Source: Bryobacterales bacterium (GTDB taxonomy: Bacteria; Acidobacteriota; Terriglobia; Bryobacterales; Bryobacteraceae). Taken from it: a DNA stretch of 43,888 nt. Each line of letters starts with the position of its first letter. Position 1 is the first letter of the stretch. Below the pieces are notes generated by a model, which saw only the letters and a program-made list of their open reading frames with translations, did no database searches and was not told where the DNA came from. The translations under genes were made by a program, and so were the position numbers. The stretch lies in NCBI GenBank assembly GCA_016789745.1, contig JAEUQF010000349.1, positions 1-43,888 of the forward strand. The letters run 5' to 3'. Positions 8,599-15,919 of the stretch are shown one piece after another.

Positions 8599-9474
8599 AT
8601 GGAGCCGACGCCGACGCCCCCGCCCGAAGCATCGGGCCGTCCCACCAAGGGCGGCGTGCTGCTGCGCGTGGGCATCTTCGCCTTCCTGGAAATCGCCGGC
8701 ATGTGGCTGTTTGCCCCGTTGATGTATCCCATTGCGGGGTACTTCATCGCGGCGGCGCTCAGCACCTTTGCCGCCGCTGCCGTGGCCAACACCATCGCTC
8801 TGCGCGTGTATGAACGAGGCCAGTTGGCCGACGTGGGGTTAGGCTGGTCGCAGGCCTCGCGCAAGAACCTGGCCTGGGGATTGCTGTTGGGTGTTGGGGC
8901 GGCGCTCGCGGTGTTGGTACCGCCGATCGTCCTCCGGTTAGCTGAGTTCAAGCCCGCGGTGGGGTGGGAACCGAATGCCGGCAGCGCGCTGCTGCTGATC
9001 GTGGTGCTGCTGTTTGGCGCCATCGGCGAAGAGTTGCTCTTCCGCGGCTACGGCTTCCAGGTACTGCTGGGCACCGTCGGTGAGTTCGCCACCATTCTCC
9101 CCATCAGTGTGCTGTTTGGCCTGGCGCACTCGAATAATCAAAACGCAAACCACGTCGGCACCGTCAATACAGTGTTGTGGGGCCTGCTGTTTGGACTGGC
9201 CTTCCTGCGCAGCCGCGATTTGTGGCTGCCGATTGGTATTCACTATGGCTGGAACATTACGCTCCCGTTTTTCGGGGTCAACCTCAGCGGCTTTACAATG
9301 AAGGTGACGGGCTATTCGCTGGAGTGGAAGTTGCCCGACCCATGGAGCGGCGGCGCTTACGGACCGGAGGCCGGCCTGCTCTGCACGGGGGTGCTGGCAT
9401 GGCTGTTCTACTTCCTGTTCCGCGCCCCGATTGAGAGGCAGGAGTCGTTCCTATACCACCCGGACGACGACTGA
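8599..9474 (+). CDS. CPBP family intramembrane glutamic protease
   Basis: This 291-residue multi-pass membrane protein belongs to the CPBP (CAAX protease and bacteriocin-processing, formerly Abi) family. The catalytic pair is in GEELLFRGY (Glu144, Glu145, Arg149); motif 2 is FGLAHSNN with His177; motif 3 is GIHYGWN with His215 and Asn219. Seven to eight hydrophobic segments surround these motifs, after a proline-rich cytosolic N-terminus. Family members cleave within or near membranes, sometimes processing prenylated or secreted peptides. The start at 8599 lies ten bases after the kinase stop. A peptide substrate is not evident next to it. The family was named for bacteriophage-abortive functions in some members, but nothing here supports a defence role. 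Confidence 0.88.
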   Translation: MEPTPTPPPEASGRPTKGGVLLRVGIFAFLEIAGMWLFAPLMYPIAGYFIAAALSTFAAAAVANTIALRVYERGQLADVGLGWSQASRKNLAWGLLLGVGAALAVLVPPIVLRLAEFKPAVGWEPNAGSALLLIVVLLFGAIGEELLFRGYGFQVLLGTVGEFATILPISVLFGLAHSNNQNANHVGTVNTVLWGLLFGLAFLRSRDLWLPIGIHYGWNITLPFFGVNLSGFTMKVTGYSLEWKLPDPWSGGAYGPEAGLLCTGVLAWLFYFLFRAPIERQESFLYHPDDD

Positions 9475-9493
9475 TTGGAAGCGAGGTATCACG

Positions 9494-10270
9494 ATGCGCG
9501 CGTTGCTGTGGATCACGATTCTCGGGCTGCTGCCGGCGGCCGAAGCCCGCAAACTCACCGACGACGAACGCATCGAGATCCTGCGCGGCATGACGGCCGA
9601 ATCCGGCACGCTGAAGGTCGTGGTCCCGCGCTCGAAAAAGCCCCTGAACCTGCAGACCGACGGCACCTGGGACAAGGAACAATGGGACGCCGCGGGCAAG
9701 GAGTTCGGCCCCGCCGGCCGCGTCGGCGATACGGTGCAGATCACCAAGGTGACCATCGAAGACGACAAGCTGCTGTTTGAAATCAACGGCGGGTTGAAGA
9801 GCGGGCGCAAGTGGTACGAACGTGTGGAAGTCGGCATGGGCAATCGCACCACGCCGGTGAGTGGCGGGGGCAATCCGTCGCTGGGCACCAACCTCGCGCT
9901 GCTATTCCCCAAGGGTACGCCGCCGCTGACCGCGCAGGAGATCAAGAAGATGCTCGCGCCGCTCATCGACTTTGAGAAGCGCACCGCCACCGAGACGTTC
10001 GTCTCCACGCTGCCGCCGGAGATCGCCGAAGCGGTGAAGAACAACAAGGTGGTGGAAGGCATGGACCGCGAGACCGTGATCCTGGCCGTTGGCCGCCCGA
10101 GGTTGAAGAGCCGCGAGACGAAGGACGGCATCGATTACGAAGATTGGGTGTATGGCCAGCCCCCCGGCAAGATGACGTTCGTCACGTTTTCGGGAAGCAA
10201 GGTCGTCAAGGTGAAGGATACGTACGCCGGTCTGGGCGGCTCGACCGCGCCCACGCTGCCGCCGCGTTAA
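9494..10270 (+). CDS. Exported protein with a BamE/SmpA-like C-terminal segment
   Basis: The ATG at 9494 (GAGG seven bases upstream) opens a 258-residue protein with a signal peptide MRALLWITILGLLPAAEA. The middle part, about residues 25-130, is charged and beta-rich and I do not recognise it. Near the C-terminus VVEGMDRETVILAVGRP, then YEDWVYG and VTFSGSKVVKV, has the layout of the SmpA/OmlA (BamE) fold: G-M-x-x-x-x-V followed by G-x-P and a W-x-Y-G strand. Such domains occur in many envelope proteins besides BamE itself. The frame is also open before 9494 but that lies inside the preceding protease gene. It is the last intact gene before the relic region. Confidence 0.65.
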   Translation: MRALLWITILGLLPAAEARKLTDDERIEILRGMTAESGTLKVVVPRSKKPLNLQTDGTWDKEQWDAAGKEFGPAGRVGDTVQITKVTIEDDKLLFEINGGLKSGRKWYERVEVGMGNRTTPVSGGGNPSLGTNLALLFPKGTPPLTAQEIKKMLAPLIDFEKRTATETFVSTLPPEIAEAVKNNKVVEGMDRETVILAVGRPRLKSRETKDGIDYEDWVYGQPPGKMTFVTFSGSKVVKVKDTYAGLGGSTAPTLPPR

Positions 10271-10429
10271 ACGCCGTACTTGTTCGAGGAAGAGGCGGCG
10301 GTGATGTTCGTAGTGGCCGGCTGTGGCGATTAGCAGCGCACCGACCGAGATGGAGTTACCGCTGGCGACGCCCAAGCCTCCTCGGAACTCGTCTTTGTGC
10401 GCGGCCCAGGAGTCCTCTCGCGCCCCGGC
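10271..10429 (+). other. Gene-free stretch left of the SDR relic, content unknown
   Basis: No intact gene is seen here. On the minus strand one frame stays open from the SDR relic through this stretch and reads like protein (a segment containing ASGNSISVGALLIATAGHY), with ordinary-looking composition, but it does not continue the SDR homology and I do not recognise a family. It may be the remnant of a third gene joined to the relic, or a chance open frame in high-GC DNA. Confidence 0.3.
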
Positions 10430-10716
10430 ATGTGCGTCGACCGCGGCCAGGAGCCGAAACTCGGAGACACCGGCATCGTTTACGAAGAGTATCCAGCCGT
10501 CCAAAGACTGACACTGCGGCAGCGATCAGGTTGCGGACCTGCTAGCGGTCGCGAATACTGCGGCCTTGGTTGATGACTACCGCGGCGCCCTCAGAGGCCA
10601 GCCGTTCGGCGATGCCCGCACCAATCTTCAGAGAGGCACCGGTGCCAAGGGCTACCTCGCTATCCAATCGTTTCCTGTTTTGTTCTAACTCCCAGCTTCT
10701 GAAGCAACGCGCGCCG
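10430..10716 (-). pseudogene. Relic of an SDR oxidoreductase gene, copy of the intact gene at 11145-11894
   Basis: The DNA aligns directly with 11578-11947, including the 5' flank of the intact SDR gene. By eye, long blocks match exactly, for example the 19 bases GCGATCAGGTTGCGGACCT at 10532-10550 and again at 11669. The relic shows accumulated damage: the start codon ATG is changed to AGG; 72 bp (intact positions 11704-11775, 24 codons, in frame) are missing; a Gly codon in the RDRGQ segment has become TAG; an extra base between the RLD and VNNAG segments shifts the frame; and everything downstream of the VDD segment, including the catalytic Tyr-Lys, is absent. It is therefore a duplicated, decayed 5' half of the gene. 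A functional role is very unlikely. Confidence 0.85.
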
Positions 10717-10727
10717 TTAGGAAAACG

Positions 10728-10838
10728 AAAGGAATTCGCGGCGGGAGGTTTCCGCGAAGACCGCCAGCATCTCGTCGTGGAGCAGGCCGTTATCGGCCAG
10801 TTAATGCGGGCTGCGGACCTGCATGGGGCCGCCCTCAT
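10728..10838 (-). pseudogene. Relic of the 3' end of an inositol monophosphatase gene, copy of part of 15083-15895
   Basis: The minus strand reads MQVRSPH, a stop, then LADNGLLHDEMLAVFAE, matching the C-terminal MQVRSPHYLADNGLLHDEM stretch of the intact SuhB-like protein (residues 231-249), with its Tyr codon changed to TAA. Homology runs from about 15109 to 15217 of the intact locus and stops abruptly on both sides. It directly adjoins the SDR relic, with a few bases between, whereas the intact suhB and SDR genes are separated by the padR and ADOP genes. Only about 36 codons remain, with no start or catalytic motifs, so this is a fossil. Confidence 0.82.
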
Positions 10839-10862
10839 TGGATGTTTGCAAAGAGGAGCCGC

Positions 10863-11096
10863 ATGCTGACGCGGATTCTGGCGACCATCCCCGTGGAGCG
10901 CGAAGGCCAGAAGCAGACTCTGATCGGGCAGGGCGGATCTCTGTTAAAGCAGATAGGGACCGAGGCGCGGCTGGATAGGGAACGACTGCTGGACCGGAAG
11001 ATCTTCCTGAAGCTCTTTGTGCGGGTGACGGAAGATTGGCGGCAGCGGGCGCAGTTCCTGAACGAGTTGGATCAATCGCGGCAGGCGGGCGAATAG
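10863..11096 (+). pseudogene. Orphan C-terminal KH domain of an Era-type GTPase
   Basis: The 77-residue frame MLTRILATIPVEREGQKQ... contains the Era C-terminal signature: VEREGQKQTLIGQGG, with the GxxG loop as GQGG, then LLKQIGTEARLDRERLL, KIFLKLFVRV and EDWRQ. In Era this KH domain binds the 3' end of 16S rRNA during 30S maturation. The whole GTP-binding domain (about 220 residues) is absent upstream, where the suhB relic lies instead. The frame is undamaged, and ATG 10863 has GAGGAG five bases before it, so translation is possible. Either it is a recent truncated copy or a retained stand-alone KH protein. I call it a remnant because of the surrounding relics. Confidence 0.7.
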
Positions 11097-11144
11097 GGTC
11101 TGCCCAGGGCGACGCCTGGGGCGCCGCCCGATCGAGGATAACGG

Positions 11145-11894
11145 TTACGGGCGGCTGCCGCCGGCGACGGCCAGCACCTGTCCGGTGGTCCACTCGGCAT
11201 CATCCGAAGCGAGGAAGGCGACGGCACCGGCGATATCGGCGGGTGTACCCAGGCGGCCGAGCGGCGTCTGCGACAGCACGTACTGGCGGAACTCCATGGT
11301 CCCTTCCATCTTGTCCTGGCCTTCGGTGAGGACCAGTCCGGGGGCGATGGCGTTGACGCGAATCTTGCGCGGGCCGAGTTCCATCGCCAGGCCCTTGGTG
11401 ATGGCGTCGACAGCGGCCTTGGTAGCGGAGTAGACGGAGCCGTTGGCCACCGGCGAAGCACCGACTACCGAGCTGATGTTGATGATGGACCCGCCGTTAT
11501 CGCCGAAGACCTTCACGGCCTCCTGTGTCGCGAACAGCAGGGCCTTGACGTTGGTGTCGAACTGCCGGTCATGGTGGGTGTCGTCGACCGCGGCGAGCGG
11601 GCGGAATTCATAGACACCGGCGTTGTTTACAAGAACATCGAGCCGCCCAAAGGTAGAGACCGCGGCGGCGATCAGGTTGCGGACCTGTCCGCGGTCGCGA
11701 ATATCGGCCTGAACGGCGACGGCCTTTCCGCCGGCGGCCTGGATCCGCGAGACCAGAGCTTCAGCGGCCTCTTTGCTGCGGCCATAGTTGATGACTACCG
11801 CGGCACCTTCGGAAGCCAGCCGTTCGGCGATGCCCGCACCAATCCCCAGAGAGGCGCCCGTAACGACGGCCACCTTGCCATCCAATCGTTTCAT
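11145..11894 (-). CDS. SDR family oxidoreductase (FabG-like)
   Basis: This is a classical short-chain dehydrogenase/reductase of 249 residues, the usual family length. The cofactor motif TGASLGIG is at 12-19; NNAG at 90-93; the catalytic Ser is within ISSVVG (about 141-142); Tyr155-x-x-x-Lys159 lies in VYSATKAA. The C-terminal SDDAEWTTGQVLAVAGG stretch is typical of FabG/glucose-dehydrogenase-like members. An NYGRSKEAAE segment after the second strand suggests NADP(H) preference. It would reduce or oxidise a carbonyl/hydroxyl pair; the substrate is unknown. It is the last gene of the minus-strand run, 82 bases after the ADOP stop, and has its own 5' flank containing an inverted repeat (11903-11947). 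A decayed copy of its 5' half lies 430 bases further along at 10430-10716. Confidence 0.92.
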   Translation of the reverse strand: MKRLDGKVAVVTGASLGIGAGIAERLASEGAAVVINYGRSKEAAEALVSRIQAAGGKAVAVQADIRDRGQVRNLIAAAVSTFGRLDVLVNNAGVYEFRPLAAVDDTHHDRQFDTNVKALLFATQEAVKVFGDNGGSIINISSVVGASPVANGSVYSATKAAVDAITKGLAMELGPRKIRVNAIAPGLVLTEGQDKMEGTMEFRQYVLSQTPLGRLGTPADIAGAVAFLASDDAEWTTGQVLAVAGGSRP

Positions 11895-11902
11895 GTTTTT
11901 TT

Positions 11903-11947
11903 CTAACTCCCGGTTTCTGTAAGCAACGCGCGCCGCTACGGAGTTAG
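11903..11947. repeat. Inverted repeat in the SDR 5' flank (possible operator)
   Basis: CTAACTCC at 11903-11910 is mirrored by GGAGTTAG at 11940-11947, with 29 bases between, immediately upstream of the SDR start (ATG at 11894). The left arm is kept in the relic copy (about 10687-10694); the right arm survives only partly there. The spacing is compatible with a dimeric repressor site spanning three helical turns, but eight-base arms also arise by chance. Confidence 0.35.
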
Positions 11948-11976
11948 AGATGGGCGGGAGGTGAAGAAGGATTCAG

Positions 11977-14664
11977 CTAGTCCGCGCGCAACACCTCGCA
12001 TGGATTGACGCGGGTGGCACGCCGGACCGGCACCCAGCAGGCGAGCAGCGCCGCTAGCAGCACCACCGCGAGAGGGATGGCCTGCTGTGCCACCCCCATC
12101 TCGGCCAGACCCGAAAGGAGGGAGCGCATCACCCTGGCCGAGACGACGGAGGCGAGCAGCCCGGCGGCGGCACCGGCGCCAGCCACCTGCAATCCCTGCC
12201 GCAGAAAGCGGCGTTGCACGGATGCGGGCGAGGCACCGAGGGCGAGACGAATGCCGATCTCGCGCCGGCGCGCCGCCACAGTGTACGCCATCACGCCGTA
12301 GACGCCCACGATGCCCAGAGCGAGCGCCACCGCCCCTGCGACCGAAAGCATGACGAACAGGAACGACAGCCGCGCCATTGACTTGCGGTAGACGCTTTCC
12401 AGAGTCCGGACATTGGCGAGAGGGACGCTGCCGTTCACCTCTCGTAAGGCCCGCCGCAACTCGTCGACAAACGCCATGGACCCTGCACGGCTGGAACGGA
12501 TGACAAACTCCACGTTGCGCGACGCCGCGGGCGGAGCGTTGCTACGCTGCCGCAGCAGCGGCCAGTAGACCATGGCCGGTGCGGGCTTAGCGATTCCATC
12601 GTCACGCAGGTCGGCAAGGACGCCGATGATCTCCGACCACGGCTCGACCAGGGACATGCGGAGCCGCCGCCCAAGCGCCGCCCGCGGATCGCCCCACAGC
12701 TCGCGGGCCATGTTCTCGGAGATCAAGACGACGGGCGGGCCGGCGTAGAGTTCGGGCCACGTCAGATCGCGGCCAGCAAGCAGCCTCGCTCCGGTGGCGG
12801 CCGCATAGCCGGGCGTTATGGAGCGCATGAAGCGTACCGGTGGCAAACGGCCTTCCGCCACCGGATGATCGGCGGTATAGACGGGCGTACGCGCGCCACC
12901 CTCCAGGGGGGCTGCGTTGGTGATACCCGCGGCCTCCACGCCCATTACCGTCTGAAACCGTTGCAGGATCTCCTGCTGGCTGCGCATCAGTTGCGTGGGG
13001 TCAGGCGGGGCTGGCAGGGATATGCGCACCAGTTGGACCCGCTGCGGATCGCGGAAGCCAGGATCGACGGCCCGCAGGTGCCCGTAGGTGCGCAACAGCA
13101 GACCGGCGGCCATCAGCAGCACTGTGGCCAACGCTACCTGCGTCATCAACAGAAGCCGCTGTATACCGTGGCGCTCTCGTCCGGAGGTGACAGTGCGGCC
13201 GCCAGCGGCGTGCAAAGGCCGCTCCGCGCGGCCCCCGATGACAGCTTTCCAAACAGGGATACAGCCAAACAGAAGGCTGGCCGTCAGGCTGACTCCGAGA
13301 GTGAAAAGGAGGGTTCCGCCGCTGACACCAATCTCGGAAACCCGAGGCAGATGGCTTCCTTCCCCGCTGGTGACCCACTGGAGAACGAGGAGACACAGGC
13401 CGGTCCCTAGGACGCCGCCTCCCAGGCCGAGCAACAGGGCCTCCGCCAGCAGATCGCGGGTGAGCCGGCCCCAACCGGCACCCAACGCTTCCCGGACCGC
13501 CAGTTCCCGTTCCCTTCCGCTGGCGCGCACCAAAAGGAGATTGGCGACGTTGGCACAGGCGATCAGCAGCAACACCACCACCGCGCCGGCTAAGACCCAC
13601 AGCGAGCGGCCGGTCTCGCCAACCAAGTGATCGCGCAGAGTCTGGAGCGAGGGGTGGATTCGCGCATCGCGGAATGCGTTCTTGGCGAAGCCGGGGTTCA
13701 AGGGGAACTTGCGCTCGGCCAACGGCAGGCAGCGGAGGAGGTCGGCGTTGGCCTGCTCGATCGTCACGCCGGGCTTCAGGCGCGCGATGCCATCATTTCC
13801 AAACGCGATCAGTGGCTCTTCGGCGCGCCGCAACCGGCGCGGAATCACGAGCGAGATTCGTTCATCGAGAAAGGTGAACGAGGCTGGAAGGACGCCGATG
13901 ATCTCCCGCGCAACGCCGTCCACCTGCAACTGCCGCCGCAGGATGTCGCCTGCCCCGCCGAACCGCTGCCGCCAGTAGCCATCGGCTAGCAACACCACAT
14001 GCGGGTTGCCGGGCTCGCCATCGGCGGCGGTCAGACCACGGCCAATGGCGGGCGGTATCCGCAGTACATCGAGAAACTCAGGCGTCACAAAGAGCGCGGG
14101 CACCTCTTCGGCGTCTCCCACACCAGTCACGGTGGCCCGGTTGCCGTTCCAGAGAGCGAAGGCCTCGAAGAGCCGGCTCTCCTCGCGGTAGGTGTAGTAC
14201 AGGGAGGGCGCCATGCGGATAGTCGTCGATTGAATGCCGGGCGCCGCATGATCCAGGGCTACCAGACGGTCGGCCGCCGGATATGGGAGGGGCCGCAGAA
14301 TCACTCCGTCCACGACCGCGAAGATGGCTGCCGTCGCGCCCACACCCAGCGCCACCGTCAACAGCGCCGTCATCATAAACACCGGCTGTTTCGCTAAACG
14401 CCGGAAGGCATAGCGAACATCGTCCAGGAGCCCGCTGACAACATGCTCCCAGCCAGCCGTGCGCACGCGGTCACGCAGTGCCAGGGTACTGCCCATCTCC
14501 TGCCGTGCGGCACGGCGAGCCGCACCCGGTGTCATGCCATGTCGTTCGTAGGATGCCGTCAGTTCCTGTTCGTAGTGCGCCACCTCGTCGGTCAGATCCC
14601 TGTCGGCGCGGGCGCGCCGGAGTAGCACCGAGAGCCCATGCCGGACTTGCCGCCAGATACTCAT
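11977..14664 (-). CDS. ADOP-type ABC transporter permease (duplicated FtsX/MacB)
   Basis: The 895-residue protein has the architecture of the acidobacterial duplicated orphan permease group. A soluble prefix (residues 1-85, with HGMTPGAARRAARQEMG) precedes transmembrane helix 1 (about 95-117, ALLTVALGVGATAAIFAVVDGVIL). A MacB-type periplasmic domain follows to about 345, then an FtsX three-helix block with AVREALGAGWGRL, a second periplasmic domain, and a second FtsX block ending in REIGIRLALGAS and the C-terminal RRATRVNPCEVLRAD. Known members lack an adjacent ATPase, as here, and usually sit beside a PadR-family regulator, as here: the start codon directly abuts the padR stop. They are thought to be export or mechanotransmission permeases; the cargo is unknown. 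Confidence 0.93.
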   Translation of the reverse strand: MSIWRQVRHGLSVLLRRARADRDLTDEVAHYEQELTASYERHGMTPGAARRAARQEMGSTLALRDRVRTAGWEHVVSGLLDDVRYAFRRLAKQPVFMMTALLTVALGVGATAAIFAVVDGVILRPLPYPAADRLVALDHAAPGIQSTTIRMAPSLYYTYREESRLFEAFALWNGNRATVTGVGDAEEVPALFVTPEFLDVLRIPPAIGRGLTAADGEPGNPHVVLLADGYWRQRFGGAGDILRRQLQVDGVAREIIGVLPASFTFLDERISLVIPRRLRRAEEPLIAFGNDGIARLKPGVTIEQANADLLRCLPLAERKFPLNPGFAKNAFRDARIHPSLQTLRDHLVGETGRSLWVLAGAVVVLLLIACANVANLLLVRASGRERELAVREALGAGWGRLTRDLLAEALLLGLGGGVLGTGLCLLVLQWVTSGEGSHLPRVSEIGVSGGTLLFTLGVSLTASLLFGCIPVWKAVIGGRAERPLHAAGGRTVTSGRERHGIQRLLLMTQVALATVLLMAAGLLLRTYGHLRAVDPGFRDPQRVQLVRISLPAPPDPTQLMRSQQEILQRFQTVMGVEAAGITNAAPLEGGARTPVYTADHPVAEGRLPPVRFMRSITPGYAAATGARLLAGRDLTWPELYAGPPVVLISENMARELWGDPRAALGRRLRMSLVEPWSEIIGVLADLRDDGIAKPAPAMVYWPLLRQRSNAPPAASRNVEFVIRSSRAGSMAFVDELRRALREVNGSVPLANVRTLESVYRKSMARLSFLFVMLSVAGAVALALGIVGVYGVMAYTVAARRREIGIRLALGASPASVQRRFLRQGLQVAGAGAAAGLLASVVSARVMRSLLSGLAEMGVAQQAIPLAVVLLAALLACWVPVRRATRVNPCEVLRAD

Positions 14665-15000
14665 CTACGCGTGCTCCTTGAGTAACCGTCCGATGGCTGC
14701 CGCGCGCCGGCTCCAATCGGCCGTCTCGCGTTCGAGTTGCTCCCGGCCGGTAGCGGTAAGCCGGTAGTACTTCGCGCGCCGCGAGTTCTCGCTGGCTCGC
14801 CATTCGGCATCCAGCCACCCGGCTCGTTCCAGCCGTTGGAACGCCACCAGGAGCGAGCCTGGATTTACTTTGAACACACCTTCCGAGATCTGCTCGATGC
14901 GGCGCGCGACGCCGAAGCCATGGAGGGGCTCCAGGCTCAACGTCTTGAGGATGAGCATGTCGAGGGTGCCGGGGATGAGGTCGGTGTTGGCGGGCTCCAC
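14665..15000 (-). CDS. PadR-family transcriptional regulator
   Basis: This is a winged-helix regulator of about 111 residues starting at GTG 15000 (VEPANTDLIPGTLDMLIL). The conserved core is present: LIPGTLDMLILKTLSLEPLHG, GVARRIEQIS, a recognition region VNPGSLLVAFQRLERAGWLDAEW, a wing with SRRAKYYRLTATGREQL, and a C-terminal dimerisation helix. The frame is open a further 46 codons upstream but that sequence overlaps suhB and is not conserved in the family. The gene ends exactly where the ADOP permease begins. PadR proteins of this pair type are believed to regulate their own operon. The hairpin at 15018-15042 just before the start may be the operator or a translational switch. The nearest good Shine-Dalgarno (AGGAGG) lies inside that hairpin, 17 bases from the GTG. 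Confidence 0.88.
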   Translation of the reverse strand: MEPANTDLIPGTLDMLILKTLSLEPLHGFGVARRIEQISEGVFKVNPGSLLVAFQRLERAGWLDAEWRASENSRRAKYYRLTATGREQLERETADWSRRAAAIGRLLKEHA

Positions 15001-15017
15001 GGTGCCAGGATACTTCG

Positions 15018-15042
15018 CCTCCTCTTGACGATCAAGAGGAGG
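15018..15042. promoter_or_regulatory. Perfect 11-bp inverted repeat in the padR leader
   Basis: CCTCCTCTTGA (15018-15028) and TCAAGAGGAGG (15032-15042) are exact reverse complements around a three-base loop. On the padR transcript the 3' arm ends in AGGAGG, the only strong ribosome-binding sequence near the GTG start, so a folded leader would hide it. As DNA it is also a good dyad for a dimeric regulator such as PadR. There is no U-run, so an intrinsic terminator is unlikely. Confidence 0.6.
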
Positions 15043-15082
15043 ATGGCGGGGTGCGATGGAATTTACAACTGGGAGGCGGAGG

Positions 15083-15895
15083 TCAGACGGGGATGACGGG
15101 CATGGGATAGCGGAATTCGCCGCGGAAGATTTCGGCAAAGACCGCCAGCATCTCGTCGTGAAGTAGCCCGTTGTCGGCCAAGTAGTGTGGGCTGCGGACC
15201 TGCATAGGGCCGCCCTTCATGTCGGTCATGACGCCGCCAGCTTCGGTGACCAGCAGCCAGCCGGCAGCCATGTCCCAGGGATTGAGGCCGAACTCCCAGA
15301 AAGCATCCAGACGGCCGCAGGCAACGTAGGCGAGGTCGATGGCGGCGGCACCGGCGCGGCGGACACCGTGAGTGGCCATTGCCAGCTGGTGATAGAAGTG
15401 AACGTTGATGTTGAGATGGCGGCGGCGGCTAGGGAAGCCGGTTCCTACCAGCGAATCGGCAATGGAGGCGGTCTTCGAAACGTGAATGCGTTCGGTATTG
15501 AGGTAGGCCCCGGAGCCCTTTTCGGCGGCGAACATTTCGTCGCGCGTGGGGTCGTAGATGACGCCGGCGATAATCTCCCCGTCTTTTTCGAGCGCGAGGG
15601 TGACGTTGTAGACGGGAAAGCCATGGGCGAAGTTGGTGGTGCCGTCGAGCGGATCGACATACCAGCAGAAGCCGTGATGGCCTTCCTGGCCGCCGCCTTC
15701 TTCGGCGATGATGGCGTGTTGGGGAAAGGCAGCCTTCAGGCGAGCCACTATAAGTTTTTCGCTTTGGCGGTCGGCTTCGGTGACCAGGTCGTGCTCGCCC
15801 TTGAGTTCGAATCCGATGCGGCGGGCGGCGAAATCATTCAAGAGGGCACCGGCTTCGCGGGCGATCTCTTTGGCGGTGTCCAAATAAGAGGGCAT
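15083..15895 (-). CDS. suhB: Inositol monophosphatase family protein (SuhB/CysQ-like)
   Basis: The enzyme removes phosphate from inositol phosphate or related sugar and nucleotide phosphates with Mg2+ or Li+-sensitive metal catalysis. The 270-residue chain carries the three family motifs: EEGG (residues 65-68), the metal-binding WYVDPLDGTTNFAHGFP (78-94, with D81, D84 and G85-T86-T87), and the C-terminal WDMAAGWLLVTEAGG (207-221, D208). DLVTEADRQSE at 36-46 is also typical. The length is standard. It follows the Hfq-like gene after 24 bases and precedes padR by 82 bases. Bacterial family members may act on inositol-1-phosphate, fructose bisphosphate or PAP; the sequence does not separate these. 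A fragment of its 3' end is duplicated at 10728-10838. Confidence 0.93.
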   Translation of the reverse strand: MPSYLDTAKEIAREAGALLNDFAARRIGFELKGEHDLVTEADRQSEKLIVARLKAAFPQHAIIAEEGGGQEGHHGFCWYVDPLDGTTNFAHGFPVYNVTLALEKDGEIIAGVIYDPTRDEMFAAEKGSGAYLNTERIHVSKTASIADSLVGTGFPSRRRHLNINVHFYHQLAMATHGVRRAGAAAIDLAYVACGRLDAFWEFGLNPWDMAAGWLLVTEAGGVMTDMKGGPMQVRSPHYLADNGLLHDEMLAVFAEIFRGEFRYPMPVIPV

Positions 15896-15919
15896 GTTTC
15901 AGGAAAAAGGTCGGCGGCT

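Noticed and set aside
7548..9023. Minus-strand open frame of 491 codons
   Set aside because: Antisense to the GHMP kinase and CPBP protease, both supported by motifs; no recognisable domain.
8599..9474. CPBP protein as an abortive-infection defence gene
   Set aside because: The old family name is not evidence; no other defence gene is near and the neighbours look like housekeeping genes.
9902..10504. Minus-strand open frame of 200 codons as a gene
   Set aside because: Its first 25 or so residues are the frame-shifted SDR relic and its last half is antisense to the exported BamE-like gene; it is not one protein.
11101..11122. Possible terminator hairpin CCCAGG-GCGACG-CCTGGG between the KH fragment and SDR gene
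   Set aside because: The stem is only six pairs and no T-run follows on either strand.
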